Shown here: positions 48,594-57,862 of the stretch, piece after piece
Numbering within the stretch: position 1 is the stretch's first letter
How the letters are laid out: the number at the start of each line of letters is the position of its first letter
The notes under the pieces: generated by a model
What the model was told of the DNA's origin: nothing
Databases searched by the model: none
What the model saw: only the letters and a program-made list of their open reading frames with translations
DNA from: Mesorhizobium temperatum
GTDB lineage: Bacteria; Pseudomonadota; Alphaproteobacteria; Rhizobiales; Rhizobiaceae
Direction of reading: 5' to 3'
Assembly (NCBI RefSeq): GCF_002284575.1
Contig: NZ_NPKJ01000019.1
Location: 186,001-250,000 of the forward strand
DNA: 64,000 bases
Position numbers and translations under genes: made by a program

Positions 48594-49567
48594 GTCGTCG
48601 CCCCTTCAATCAGCTCGAACCCTATATCGACCACCGCGGATGGTCCGTCGGAGCAGACGAGCCGTGCTCCGATCTCACCGACGGTCACTCGCGGCGTCAG
48701 GATGGTCGAAAGCGGCTGCGGCGCACTCCTGGCTACATCGAGACCGTTGTAGCCGAAGATCGCCAGCCGGTCGGGTATCGTGATGCCGCGAGCGAGACAG
48801 TGGAAATAGCCGCCGATCGCCATGTCGTCGTTGGAGAAGTAAACCGCATCCAGATCGGGACAACGCTCCAGCAATCGAGCCAGCCCGTCGCGCCCGGCTT
48901 CGATCGAGGATGCGGCAGGAATGATTTCTTCTCCAATGACGCTCAGCCCGGCTTCGCCCAGGGCCGCGCGAAACGCTGCGAAGCGCTTGGCCGCGCGAAG
49001 GTCCAGGCTGAGGTCGTGGCCGACGTAGCCGATGCAGCGATACCCGCGCGACATCAAATGCTGAGCGCTTACCCGGCCTGCCTTGCGGTTGGAAAAGCCC
49101 ACCACGATGTCGATGCCCTCGCCATCGGTATCGAGCAATTCGGCCACTCTGATGCGGGCGTTCCGAAGCATGGCGCCGGTGCGCTCGGTGTGCTCGAGCC
49201 CCGCTACCATCATCCCGGCTGGACGCCAGCTGAGGAGTGACTCGACGACGCTCTCCTCCCGCTCCGGATCGTAGTCGGTCACCGCGACGACAGGTTGGAA
49301 GCCGGCGCCGACCAGTACCGTATTGGCGCCGCGCAGCACATCCGGAAAGACGATATTGCTTAGCGAAGGAATGACGACGCCGACTAGCTTGGACCCCATG
49401 GAGGCCAGGGTTCCCGCGATCCGGTTTGGCACATAACCGAGGCTCCGCGCGGCAGTGAGTACACTCTCGCGTGTCTTGGTTGAGAAGGAACCATGCCCGC
49501 GCAACACGCGCGAAGCGGTGCTTTCGCCGACGCCAGCCGCGCGCGCAACGTCAGTGAGGGTTATCAT
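48590..49567 (-). CDS. LacI-family repressor of the tetronate genes
   Basis: About 325 residues from ATG 49567 (MITLTDVARAAGVGESTASR); an ATG at 49606 is also in frame. The DNA-binding helix-turn-helix and hinge (VLTAARSLGYVPNRIAGTLA) are followed by a periplasmic-binding-like effector domain (VYFSNDDMAIGGYFHCLARG). It lies between otnC and the divergent transporter/dehydrogenase genes, facing three copies of a GC-centred palindrome. It very likely represses both units until threonate or erythronate (or a pathway intermediate) is present. Confidence 0.9.
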   Translation of the reverse strand: MITLTDVARAAGVGESTASRVLRGHGSFSTKTRESVLTAARSLGYVPNRIAGTLASMGSKLVGVVIPSLSNIVFPDVLRGANTVLVGAGFQPVVAVTDYDPEREESVVESLLSWRPAGMMVAGLEHTERTGAMLRNARIRVAELLDTDGEGIDIVVGFSNRKAGRVSAQHLMSRGYRCIGYVGHDLSLDLRAAKRFAAFRAALGEAGLSVIGEEIIPAASSIEAGRDGLARLLERCPDLDAVYFSNDDMAIGGYFHCLARGITIPDRLAIFGYNGLDVARSAPQPLSTILTPRVTVGEIGARLVCSDGPSAVVDIGFELIEGATT

Positions 49568-49691
49568 CGCGCCGGTTTGCGTACCGTCTCCTGCTTCGCT
49601 CTGCATTCCGGTTTCTCGGCTCGATGCGTCGGTACGACTCTAGTTCCTGACGCTTCTTTTGTCACATTCAAGCGCCGCACTCAACAAAATT

Positions 49692-49761
49692 TGGCAGCGC
49701 TGCCATTTATCGTTTGGCAGCGCTGCCATTCTCGTGTTATTGGGCTATGCAAGCGCTGCCA
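49692..49761. promoter_or_regulatory. LacI-type operators, three copies
   Basis: TGGCAGCGCTGCCA occurs perfectly at 49692-49705 and 49715-49728 and with two mismatches at 49748-49761 (TGCAAGCGCTGCCA). Centres are 23 and 33 bases apart, roughly two and three helix turns. The GC-centred palindrome is of the LacI-family type. They lie between the repressor gene and the MFS gene. Confidence 0.85.
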
Positions 49762-49817
49762 AAATTCAGCTAGGGCGTGAGACCTGAGGGACCACCGCTA
49801 CGTTATGGAGGAAACAG

Positions 49818-51130
49818 ATGACGATACTCACCCCGACGCTTCCGGCTGAGGCCGGAGCAGAAGACGACATCAAAAGGATTGCCTACAGCAAAGTTTTCTG
49901 GCGCATCGTGCCGTTTCTGATGCTGTGTTATGTCGTTGCCTATCTCGATCGGGTCAACGTCGGCTTTGCCAAGCTGCAGATGTCGACCGACCTTGCCTTC
50001 AGTGAAACCGTCTACGGCCTTGGCGCCGGCATCTTCTTCATCGGCTATTTCCTGTTCGAGGTCCCGAGCAACGTCATCCTGCACAAAGTAGGGGCACGCG
50101 TCTGGATCGCCCGCATAATGATCACCTGGGGCCTGATTTCAGCCGGTTTCATGTTCACTGCATCTGCCCCAATGTTCTACCTGCTGCGCTTCCTGCTCGG
50201 TGTCGCCGAGGCTGGTTTCTACCCGGCATCATCCTCTTCCTCACCTATTGGTACCCCTCGCACCGCCGCGCCAAGATCATCGCGATATTCATGTCCGCGA
50301 TCCCCATCTCCAGGATTTTCGGCAATCCGCTTTCCGGCTGGATCATGGATTCGTTCCATGGCAGCAACGGTCTTGCTGGCTGGCAGTGGATGTTCCTGAT
50401 CGAAGCCGTTCCCGCAATCCTGCTCGGCATCGCAGTCTTTTTCTTCCTTGACAACGGCATCCGTCACGCCAAGTGGCTGAGTGAAGCGGAGAAGCAGGCA
50501 ATCGAGCGAGAGATCGCCCAGGAAGAGCACGGCAAGGAACGCTCACACTCCGTCGCCGGCATTTTCCGCGATCCCCGGATCTGGCTGATGTGTCTCATCT
50601 ATTTCTGCTTCGTGATGGGCCAGTACGGATTGACGTTCTGGATGCCCACGCTGGTCAAGACGACGGGCGTCGCCGGCAACCTCAACATCGGACTGATCAG
50701 CGCGATCCCGTTTATCTGCGCTGTGATCGCCATGAACTTTTTTGGCCGCAGCGCCGACAGATATCGCGAGCGCCGCTGGCACCTGGTGGTTCCCGCTCTC
50801 TTTGGAGCAATCGGCTTCGTGGTAGCAGCCACCTCGCCCGATCCCACCATCGCGATTGCCTTTCTGTCGCTGGCCGCAGCCGGTGCGATCACGTGTGCGC
50901 CGCTGTTCTGGTCACTGCCCACAGCGTTCCTCGGCGGAACTGGTGCTGCGGCTGGTATTGCGCTCATCAATTCGGTCGGAAATCTCGCCGGCTTCGTCAG
51001 CCCCTATCTGGTTGGCTATCTCAAAGATCTGACCGGAACGACCCAGGTCGGCATGTACGCCCTGGCCGCAATCCTGGTGATCGGCGCGATCCTGGTGCTG
51101 ACAGTCCCGCCCAAACTGGTCAACCGCTAG
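49818..51130 (+). pseudogene. MFS transporter (ACS-type, threonate/erythronate uptake), one frameshift
   Basis: The first part (FWRIVPFLMLCYVVAYLDRV, NVGFAKLQM, FFIGYFLFEVPSNVILHKVG) ends in frame at about 50225; the rest (FMSAIPISRIFGNPLSGWIM, then NDGIRHAKWLSEAEKQAI-like loop, FVSPYLVGYLKDLTG) reads in the next frame. TACCCGGCATC would be restored by one added G (TACCCGGGCATC). Together they give the 12-helix, about 430-residue anion:cation symporter found with tartrate, threonate and erythronate enzymes. If real, the break would stop uptake by this protein. Confidence 0.82.
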
Positions 51131-51160
51131 CCGAACCGCCTCATGCAGGGAGTTTCCATT

Positions 51161-52105
51161 ATGACCATGAACGACGAGCAGAAGGATATCCCAGCTGCAG
51201 CCACACTGCGGGTCGCGGTTATCGGCCTCGGTTCGATGGGGTTCGGCATGGCGACGTCGCTTCGCCGCGCCGGGTTCGAGGTGACGGGCTTCGACGTCAA
51301 CGACCAGATGGTGGCGCGTTTTGTCGCCAACGGCGGGCGGGGGGCACAAACCCCCGCCCAAGCCGCCCAAGCTGCGGACGTCGTGGTTTCTGTCGTCGTT
51401 AATGCGGCGCAGACCGAAGCGATCCTCTTTGGCGCCGATGGGGTGGCCGAAACCCTGCCGGAGGGCGCGGTGTTCGTCTCCTCAGCCACCATGGATCCTG
51501 ACGTTGCACGCAATCTGGCCGCCCGGCTGGAAACCACCGGACGGCTCTATCTCGACGCGCCAATCAGTGGCGGGTCGGTACGCGCGGCGGAAGGTGCCCT
51601 CACCGTTCTGGCCTCCGGCAGCGCTGCCGCCTTTGCCAAGGCGCGGCCCGCACTCGACTCGATGGCAGCCAAGCTTTATGAGCTTGGAGATGAACCGGGC
51701 GTCGGCGCGGCATTCAAGATGATAAACCAGTTGCTCGCCGGTGTGCATATCGCGGCAGCGAGCGAAGCCGTCGCCTTTGCCGCTCGGCAAAGGCTCGATA
51801 TTCGCAAGGTCTATGAGGTCATCACCGCCTCGGCCGGCAATTCATGGATGTTCGAGAACCGCGTTCCGCACGTGCTTGACGGCGACTATGCCCCACGCAG
51901 CGCCGTCGACATTTTCGTCAAGGATCTCGGTATCATCCAGGATATGGCGCGCAGCGCCAAGTTCCCCGTGCCGGTGGCGGCCGCAGCGCTGCAGATGTTC
52001 CTGATGACCTCGGCGGCCGGGATGGGGCGCGATGACGATGCCTCGGTCGCCCGACTCTACGCACGGATCACGGGCACCGACTTGCCCGGCGAACCGCAAA
52101 CCTGA
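51161..52105 (+). CDS. ltnD: L-threonate / D-erythronate dehydrogenase (beta-hydroxyacid dehydrogenase)
   Basis: About 314 residues from ATG 51161, preceded by CAGGGAG. NAD site VAVIGLGSMGFGMATSL, substrate loop DAPISGGSVRAAEGALTV and catalytic lysine in GAAFKMINQLLAG. It oxidises the C2 hydroxyl of a tetronate to a 2-oxo-tetronate. LtnD (L-threonate) and DenD (D-erythronate) cannot be told apart by motif; the assignment to threonate is therefore provisional. Starts 30 bases after the transporter gene. Confidence 0.87.
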   Translation: MTMNDEQKDIPAAATLRVAVIGLGSMGFGMATSLRRAGFEVTGFDVNDQMVARFVANGGRGAQTPAQAAQAADVVVSVVVNAAQTEAILFGADGVAETLPEGAVFVSSATMDPDVARNLAARLETTGRLYLDAPISGGSVRAAEGALTVLASGSAAAFAKARPALDSMAAKLYELGDEPGVGAAFKMINQLLAGVHIAAASEAVAFAARQRLDIRKVYEVITASAGNSWMFENRVPHVLDGDYAPRSAVDIFVKDLGIIQDMARSAKFPVPVAAAALQMFLMTSAAGMGRDDDASVARLYARITGTDLPGEPQT

Positions 52106-52124
52106 CCAGGACCGGACCCAGCCA

Positions 52125-52943
52125 ATGCCCCGCTTCGCCGCCAATCTCACCATGATGTTCAACGAATGGCCGTTCCTCGACCGGTTCGCTGCCGCCGCCG
52201 ATGCCGGCTTCGAAGCGGTCGAGTTCCTTTTCCCTTACGAGCATAGACCCGATGCGATCGCGGAACGCCTCGCAAAGAATGGTCTATGCCAGGTCCTGTT
52301 CAACCTGCCGCCCGGCAACTGGGCTGGCGGCGAGCGTGGGCTGGCCTCCCTGCCGGGACGGTTCGACGAGCTCCGGGTCGGCGTTGAAGCAGCGCTCTCT
52401 TACGCAGAGGCGACCGGCGTCAAGCGCCTCCATCTCATGTCGGGGATTGCCTCTCGCGACGACAAGGAAGCTGTCGAGGCCTACCGGAAGGCCATCGTCT
52501 GGACGGCCGGGAAACTCGCCGACCGAGGCATCGATCTCTTGATCGAGCCGATCAACGGCCGTGACATGCCGGGTTACTTCCTCAACGACTTCGGCTTCGC
52601 TGAAGCTCTCGTCCGCGACCTGGCGCTACCCAATCTCAAGCTGCAGTTCGACATCTACCATCGCCAGATCATGCATGGTGACGTCACCATGGCGCTTCGG
52701 CGGGTGATGCCGCTCATTGGTCACATCCAGATCGCCAGCGTGCCATCGCGGCATGAACCGGCGACCGGGGAACTCAATGATCACTTCATTTTCGACGAGC
52801 TGGACCGGCTAGGATATGCCGGCTTTGTCGGCTGCGAATACCGGCCGAGCAGCAAGACGCTCGACGGGCTCAGCTGGCTCGCTCCCTATACCGGCGAGCG
52901 CCAGCGCCCAATTTCAGGTGCCAAGCGTGGAGCTCTAACATGA
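52125..52943 (+). CDS. otnI: 2-oxo-tetronate isomerase (hydroxypyruvate isomerase family)
   Basis: A 272-residue TIM-barrel protein of the AP-endonuclease 2/Hyi fold: MPRFAANLTMMFNEWPFLDR, LFNLPPGNWAGGERG, LLIEPINGRDMPGYFL, LQFDIYHRQIMHGDVT and GCEYRPSSKTLDGLSWL. Metal-binding Glu and His residues are in the expected strands. It converts 2-oxo- to 3-oxo-tetronate. Its last 4 bases overlap otnK. Confidence 0.9.
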   Translation: MPRFAANLTMMFNEWPFLDRFAAAADAGFEAVEFLFPYEHRPDAIAERLAKNGLCQVLFNLPPGNWAGGERGLASLPGRFDELRVGVEAALSYAEATGVKRLHLMSGIASRDDKEAVEAYRKAIVWTAGKLADRGIDLLIEPINGRDMPGYFLNDFGFAEALVRDLALPNLKLQFDIYHRQIMHGDVTMALRRVMPLIGHIQIASVPSRHEPATGELNDHFIFDELDRLGYAGFVGCEYRPSSKTLDGLSWLAPYTGERQRPISGAKRGALT

Positions 52944-54217
52944 CGCTCTCGCTCGGCTGCATCGCGGACGATTACACCGGTGCCTCGGACCTGGCGAACA
53001 CGCTGGCCAAAGAGGGTCTGCGTACGATCCAGACCATCGGAATTCCCACGGACGACCTGGCTTTGCCCGAAGTCGATGCGATCGTCGTTTCGCTTAAGAT
53101 TCGGTCGATCGCCGCATCTGAGGCGGTCGAACGTGCCCGTGCCTCTGATCGCTGGCTGCGCGAGCGCGGCGCCGATCATGTCATGTACAAGATCTGTTCC
53201 ACCTTCGATTCGACCGACAAGGGCAATATCGGCCCGGTGCTCGATTCCTTGCGCGCCGATGCCGGTGAAACAACGGTGCTGGTGACGCCGGCCTTTCCGC
53301 AGACCGGTCGCACCGTCTATCAGGGCAATCTGTTCGTCGGTGCGGCGCCGCTCAACGAAAGCCCCCTTAAGGATCATCCGCTCAACCCCATGCACGATGC
53401 CAACCTGGTCCGCGTTCTGGCTCGGCAGAGTGCTGCGGCGGTTGGACTCGTCGATCTCGCAATTGTTGCGCGCGGCGCGGAGGCGATCGTCGAGCGGCTG
53501 GCACGGCTGGCCTCCGATGGGAACGGAGCGGCCATCACCGATGCCGTGTTCGAGAGCGACCTCGAAGCAATTGGCGCGGCGGCGCTTCGTCAGCGATTGT
53601 CGATCGGAGCCTCGGGTTTGGGATTGGGTCTTGCCCGCGGCCTGATCGCAGCGGGCACCGTACGTCGCCACCAGAGGACCGCTGTTTACGGCAAGCCGGT
53701 CGCAGGACCAGCAGCTGTTCTTGCCGGAAGCTGCTCGCAGGCGACCTTGAAACAGATCGCCAACGCCGAGCAGACAATGCCCGTCCTGCGGCTCGATCCG
53801 GAAAAGCTTATGAACAGGCGGGACGAGGCACAGCTTGCCCTCGATTGGGCGGCCGAGCGGATGGCCCGAACTCCCGTCATCATCGCCAGCAGCTCCAATC
53901 CGGATGATGTATCAAGGCTCCAAACTCGCTACGGACGCGACGCGGTCGGCCAGGTCATTGAACGATCCCTCGCGGCGATTGCCGAAGGCCTGGTGGAACG
54001 GGGCGTGCGTCGGCTGATCGTCGCGGGTGGAGAGACATCCGGCGCAGTGGTTGACCGGCTTGCAATTCCCGCATTTCAACTCGGGCAGGAGATCGTTGCG
54101 GGCGTGCCCGTCTTGCACAGTATCGGAAGTCGCCACGGCGACATGGTGTTGGCTCTTAAATCTGGAAATTTCGGCGGCGAAAGCTTCTTCGCGGACGCTT
54201 TGGCCATTATGGCGTAA
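52940..54217 (+). CDS. otnK: 3-oxo-tetronate kinase (DUF1537 family)
   Basis: A 425-residue four-carbon acid sugar kinase: LGCIADDYTGASDLANTLAK at the substrate-binding N-terminus, VMYKICSTFDSTDKGNIGPV, FPQTGRTVYQGNLFVGAAPL, HPLNPMHDANLVRVL, GSCSQATLKQI and IVAGGETSGAVVDRL at the nucleotide site. It phosphorylates 3-oxo-tetronate at C4 with ATP before cleavage by OtnC. ATGA overlap with otnI. Last gene of the plus-strand tetronate unit. Confidence 0.93.
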   Translation: MTLSLGCIADDYTGASDLANTLAKEGLRTIQTIGIPTDDLALPEVDAIVVSLKIRSIAASEAVERARASDRWLRERGADHVMYKICSTFDSTDKGNIGPVLDSLRADAGETTVLVTPAFPQTGRTVYQGNLFVGAAPLNESPLKDHPLNPMHDANLVRVLARQSAAAVGLVDLAIVARGAEAIVERLARLASDGNGAAITDAVFESDLEAIGAAALRQRLSIGASGLGLGLARGLIAAGTVRRHQRTAVYGKPVAGPAAVLAGSCSQATLKQIANAEQTMPVLRLDPEKLMNRRDEAQLALDWAAERMARTPVIIASSSNPDDVSRLQTRYGRDAVGQVIERSLAAIAEGLVERGVRRLIVAGGETSGAVVDRLAIPAFQLGQEIVAGVPVLHSIGSRHGDMVLALKSGNFGGESFFADALAIMA

Positions 54218-54552
54218 GCGCCGTGGCAGCTCTGGGCCGATTCCGGTCAGGCAGCTTTCAAGAACCGCCCTGCTAAAGCAGACGTTTAGGTCGGCTGGTG
54301 TGATGTCTGGGTCTGACCCGATGGGGGCTTCTGCAGCGGCTTTTCCACGCTCGATAGTAGACGTTCGACGGAACGGGTGATCCTGCCCCGGCAAACACCG
54401 ATGATGTCAGATAAAGTGCGGCAGACAATGTCATGAGGAAGCGAGGCGACATTTCGCGCTCCGCGACAGCCGGAAGTGATCGACAACCGTTCCAACGTTT
54501 TCCTTCGCGATTGACCCATCCTGGTCAAACACCCCAAACCGGTGCGGCTGCA
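54218..54552. other. Intergenic region after otnK
   Basis: 335 bases between two convergent genes. Short open frames exist on both strands but none has a convincing start or composition. I see no clear terminator or repeat in it. Confidence 0.5.
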
Positions 54553-55749
54553 TCACCGTTCCTCCGGCGGCTTGAGGTGCCGAAACTGCATCAGCAGCAG
54601 CAGATCGTAAGCGATCTTCAGTGCACCGCAGATGAGGAGGGGCCAAGCCCGGAACGAGGCAGCGAACAGAGCGCCCGCCAGCGCGGGACTGGCTGCGGCG
54701 GCCAGGCTGCGCGGGACCGATGTGAAGCTCGCGGCGGCTGCCCGCTCCACCTCGGTGACAACCGCCATCACGTAGGAAGAGCGCGTGGGCACATCCATCT
54801 GCGAAAGTGCGGCGCGAATCAGCAGCAAAGCGAGCGCCAGAGGGAGCGTCGGCGCAAGCGCCGCCAGCATCAGGGCCAGGCTGGACGGAATATGTGTGAA
54901 CACCATCGTGTTGATGAGTCCGATGTGCCGAGACAGCCAAGCTGCAACGGGGAATGAGAACGCCGAAAGTACGCCCGACCAAAAGAAGAAAAAGCCCGCT
55001 TCCGAGAGCGACAGGTCGAATTTTTCGAAAAGCCATAGGGCAAGCAGCGACTGGACGACAAAGCCGCCGGCGAAAGCATCAAGGCTAAAAAGTGCCGCAA
55101 GCTTGAAAACAATATTGCGCGAGGGCCCGAGCGCGGACGCGGTGCCGGCGTCCGACGTCGGACGGCGCCGCGGGATCCGCGCATAAAGGAGGCCCCCGAA
55201 CAGGCCGAGCAATGCATAGAGCACGAACATCGCCTTGATACCGGTGAGTTGGTCGAGGCCGACTGGAGCCAGAAGATCAGGGGTTGCCGAAGCGAGCGCG
55301 CCAACGGCGCCTGCGAGCGCACCCACAAGGCTGTAACGCGCGAACATCTTGGTCCGCGCGGCGTCAGTGACCTCACGTGTGAGCGCGGCATGCTCCAAGG
55401 GCACGAAGACGCTGACGCTGCCGGCCGATGGGTTGATTGTGCCTGCGAACGCGATCACCAAAAGCAGCGCGTAGTCGTGGACCACAGCAAAGGCCGCACC
55501 CGTGGCGACCATCAGACTTGCGGCGGCAAGCAGGAGTTGGCGGTGATCGTACCGGGCGCCAAGGAGTCCGAAACCGATGGTCAAGAGCGCGGAACCGAGA
55601 AGCGACGCGGTCGCGATGACGCCGACCTGCAGAGGTGCAAAGCCTAATGCGAGGAGATAGACCGGCAACAGAACGGCCACGAAGCCGTCACCCATGTCGC
55701 GCAAGGCTCGAGCCGCAAAAAGGAAAGTCGCCGGGTGGATCCGCTGCAC
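54553..55749 (-). CDS. MFS transporter
   Basis: A 398-residue protein with about 12 helices and an N-terminal ALRDMGDGFVAVLLPVYLLA. The loop 2-3 motif is GFGLLGARYDHRQLLLAAAS, a partly conserved version of the MFS signature. A cytoplasmic middle loop (RIPRRRPTSDAGTASALGP) separates the two halves. Substrate unknown; it is convergent with otnK and has no partner gene. Confidence 0.82.
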   Translation of the reverse strand: MQRIHPATFLFAARALRDMGDGFVAVLLPVYLLALGFAPLQVGVIATASLLGSALLTIGFGLLGARYDHRQLLLAAASLMVATGAAFAVVHDYALLLVIAFAGTINPSAGSVSVFVPLEHAALTREVTDAARTKMFARYSLVGALAGAVGALASATPDLLAPVGLDQLTGIKAMFVLYALLGLFGGLLYARIPRRRPTSDAGTASALGPSRNIVFKLAALFSLDAFAGGFVVQSLLALWLFEKFDLSLSEAGFFFFWSGVLSAFSFPVAAWLSRHIGLINTMVFTHIPSSLALMLAALAPTLPLALALLLIRAALSQMDVPTRSSYVMAVVTEVERAAAASFTSVPRSLAAAASPALAGALFAASFRAWPLLICGALKIAYDLLLLMQFRHLKPPEER

Positions 55750-56460
55750 TGATCTAGCCTGCCCTCATCACCTGCGTCGGCACCACGGGCTTGGGGCAGC
55801 GTCGATCGACAGGGCTGGGAGATCATGACGGAGTCGCGTTAGACATTCCAGCGAGGCGAAGGCCATGCAGTTCGGGAAGTGGGTCAGAATTACCCGTGGT
55901 CTTGCTTTGGTAATGTCCAGGAAGGGGCGCATTGCCGCCCGCCAGCCTTGGGCGCCGAAAGCGGACGGGCGGCTTCTAGTGTGAGATGTAAGTGAGCAGA
56001 CATTCAGCTCGGCGCAGGCTCGGTCCTAACCTGACCCAATCGAGACTTTGCCCGAGGGTAGACGATGGGCAAATCCTGACTCCAATCCGGACCTTGAAGC
56101 GGTCTTAAGCGACCTCGGAACCGGACCTTTGCCGCTGGTCGAGAACGGTCGCAGCCTGATAGCCGAGCCCAACGATGGACATGGCGGTGGCTAAGATCGT
56201 TCCGGTTCGATCCGCCCTTCCCCTTTATTTCTACGCGGCCGAGGGAGCGCCCGCGGCCGCGGGCGCGAATGCAATGCTAAGTGGCCCCGCTGGCCGCCAC
56301 CGTCCCGGGGGGCTGGTATGGCTGCGATGCGGGAAGCCACATTAATAGTGTCGCCTAGAGATCGAACACGCGTTGCCGTGCCCGATGGTTCCCGCCACCA
56401 CTGGCCCGAATTCGACGCCGATTCGAATCTTTGCGTTCTTCATCTACGACCGCTCACAAG
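55750..56460. other. Long intergenic region with a gene remnant
   Basis: About 710 bases without an intact gene. The right part holds the adenylate cyclase remnant at 56320-56435. The middle (55950-56300) has a few short hairpins (CGCCCGCGGCCGCGGGCGCG at 56248-56267) and no protein-like frame longer than a few tens of codons. Confidence 0.6.
56320..56435 (-). pseudogene. Remnant of a class III adenylate cyclase catalytic domain
   Basis: On the minus strand AKIRIGVEFGPVVAGTIGHG in one frame continues after a shift near 56366 with RSLGDTINVASRIAAIP in another. These are the two adjacent signature stretches of class III cyclases (HxGxVxAGxxG and W/LGDTVNxAxR). The rest of the domain is absent, so the piece is a decayed fragment. 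Confidence 0.8.
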
Positions 56461-56462
56461 AT

Positions 56463-56492
56463 TGTCAACAATCTGAAAAAGTTTTGTTGACA
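56463..56492. promoter_or_regulatory. Operator/promoter candidate of the ABC operon
   Basis: TGTCAACA (56463-56470) and TGTTGACA (56485-56492) are perfect inverted 8-base arms. The right arm contains TTGACA, a good -35 box, and TTTGTTGACA recurs before the gntR-type gene at 61978. Confidence 0.6.
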
Positions 56493-56581
56493 GGTTATTG
56501 ATTTGAGCCTTCACTCACAAAAGTCCGCGTATCGGTCGAGTTCTGTCGCAACAATGCGCGGCCTCCAAAGGGGAAAGAACA

Positions 56582-57784
56582 ATGATCAACAGACGTTCAA
56601 TAATCACATCCGCGGCGCGCGGCGCCGTCTCCGCGCTGGCAATCATGGCGGGCGGCACAATCACGGTGCACGCCGCCAACAAGGAACTCAAGATCGGCTT
56701 TGTCGGCGTGACGAGTGGCGCGGCCGCTGCGTGGGGCACATCCAACGTCCGCTCGATGCAGACGCGCGCCGCCTGGATCAACGAAACCGGCGGTGTGAAG
56801 ATTGGTGACGAGACCTACGACATCAAAATCGTCACCTTCGACGACCAGAAGGACCCGAAGCGGGCGATCGCCGGCATGGAGAAGATGGCCCAGGAGGGCA
56901 TCCACTATGTCGTCGGTCCGAATGTCGACGACGGCGCGGCAGCGGTGCGTCCCGTGGCTGAATCCAAGGGCATCATCTATTTTCCCTACGCGTTCCCGAA
57001 GGAACTCTACACCCCGCCGGCGTCTAACGCCGTGCTCGGCATGATCGCCAACTACCAGTCAGCTCCGGCGATCTACAAATATCTCATGGAAAACAGGGGC
57101 GTGAAGAAAGTTGCCTTTGTCGCCGCCAACGAATCCGATCCGCTGAGCCAGCGGGATGGCGGTGTTGCCGCGGCAAAGGCGCTCGGGCTCGAGGTTGTGG
57201 CTGCCACGGATGTCTACCAAAACGATACCCGCGATTTCACGCCGGTACTGACGCCGATCGTTTTGCAAAAACCGGACCTGCTGGTGCTTTCGGGTGTCGC
57301 GCCCGGCAATGCGCCGCTGCTGATCCGCGCCGCGCGCGAGCTCGGCTACGAAGGCCTGATCTCCACCGAAACGGCGCAGGATGCCAAGGTGCTGGAGGAG
57401 GGCGCGGGCGAGTTGGCCAACGGCTTCCTCTCGGTCGGCGGCGCATCGACGCCCGAAATCGCGTCCGACACGATGAAGGAATTCGTCGACCGCTATACGA
57501 AAATGTTTGGCGAATACAATGACGAGTCCAACACCAAGGTCTACGCGCTCGAATACATCATCGAGACGCTGAAGGCGAACCCGGCCGCGATCGACAATGT
57601 CGAGGAATTCAAGAAGACGATCGACACTTTCTCGGCGCCCAATCCCTACCTGAAGGACGATGCCAAGCTGACCTATGTCGGAATGACGTCGTTCGGCCAG
57701 AAGCGCCAGCTTTCGGTCCCGATGGTGGTCACGGAATACCGCGACGGCAAGTTCGAGACGCTCTTCGTCGCTCAAGTCGATTGA
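56582..57784 (+). CDS. ABC transporter substrate-binding protein (LivJ/Peripla_BP_6 type)
   Basis: A 400-residue periplasmic protein. The signal peptide has an RR pair (MINRRSIITSAARGAVSALA, then GGTITVHAAN). The two-lobed body starts KELKIGFVGVTSGAAAAWG, with VTFDDQKDPKRAIAGMEKMA and YVVGPNVDDGAAAVRPVAES as the family's conserved regions. It delivers a ligand to the LivHMGF-type permease. The ligand is unknown; relatives bind branched-chain amino acids, amides, urea or aromatic acids. First gene of the operon, 78 bases before livH. Confidence 0.9.
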   Translation: MINRRSIITSAARGAVSALAIMAGGTITVHAANKELKIGFVGVTSGAAAAWGTSNVRSMQTRAAWINETGGVKIGDETYDIKIVTFDDQKDPKRAIAGMEKMAQEGIHYVVGPNVDDGAAAVRPVAESKGIIYFPYAFPKELYTPPASNAVLGMIANYQSAPAIYKYLMENRGVKKVAFVAANESDPLSQRDGGVAAAKALGLEVVAATDVYQNDTRDFTPVLTPIVLQKPDLLVLSGVAPGNAPLLIRAARELGYEGLISTETAQDAKVLEEGAGELANGFLSVGGASTPEIASDTMKEFVDRYTKMFGEYNDESNTKVYALEYIIETLKANPAAIDNVEEFKKTIDTFSAPNPYLKDDAKLTYVGMTSFGQKRQLSVPMVVTEYRDGKFETLFVAQVD

Positions 57785-57862
57785 CGCAACTGCACTGAAG
57801 CGGATTGCCGCAGAGGCTCTCGTGCATTCGTCTTGAGCCTCTGAACGGCCGGAACCATCCTG

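Noticed and set aside
56200..56220. GGTTCGATCC resembling a tRNA T-arm
   Set aside because: No acceptor stem, D-arm or anticodon arm at the right distances.
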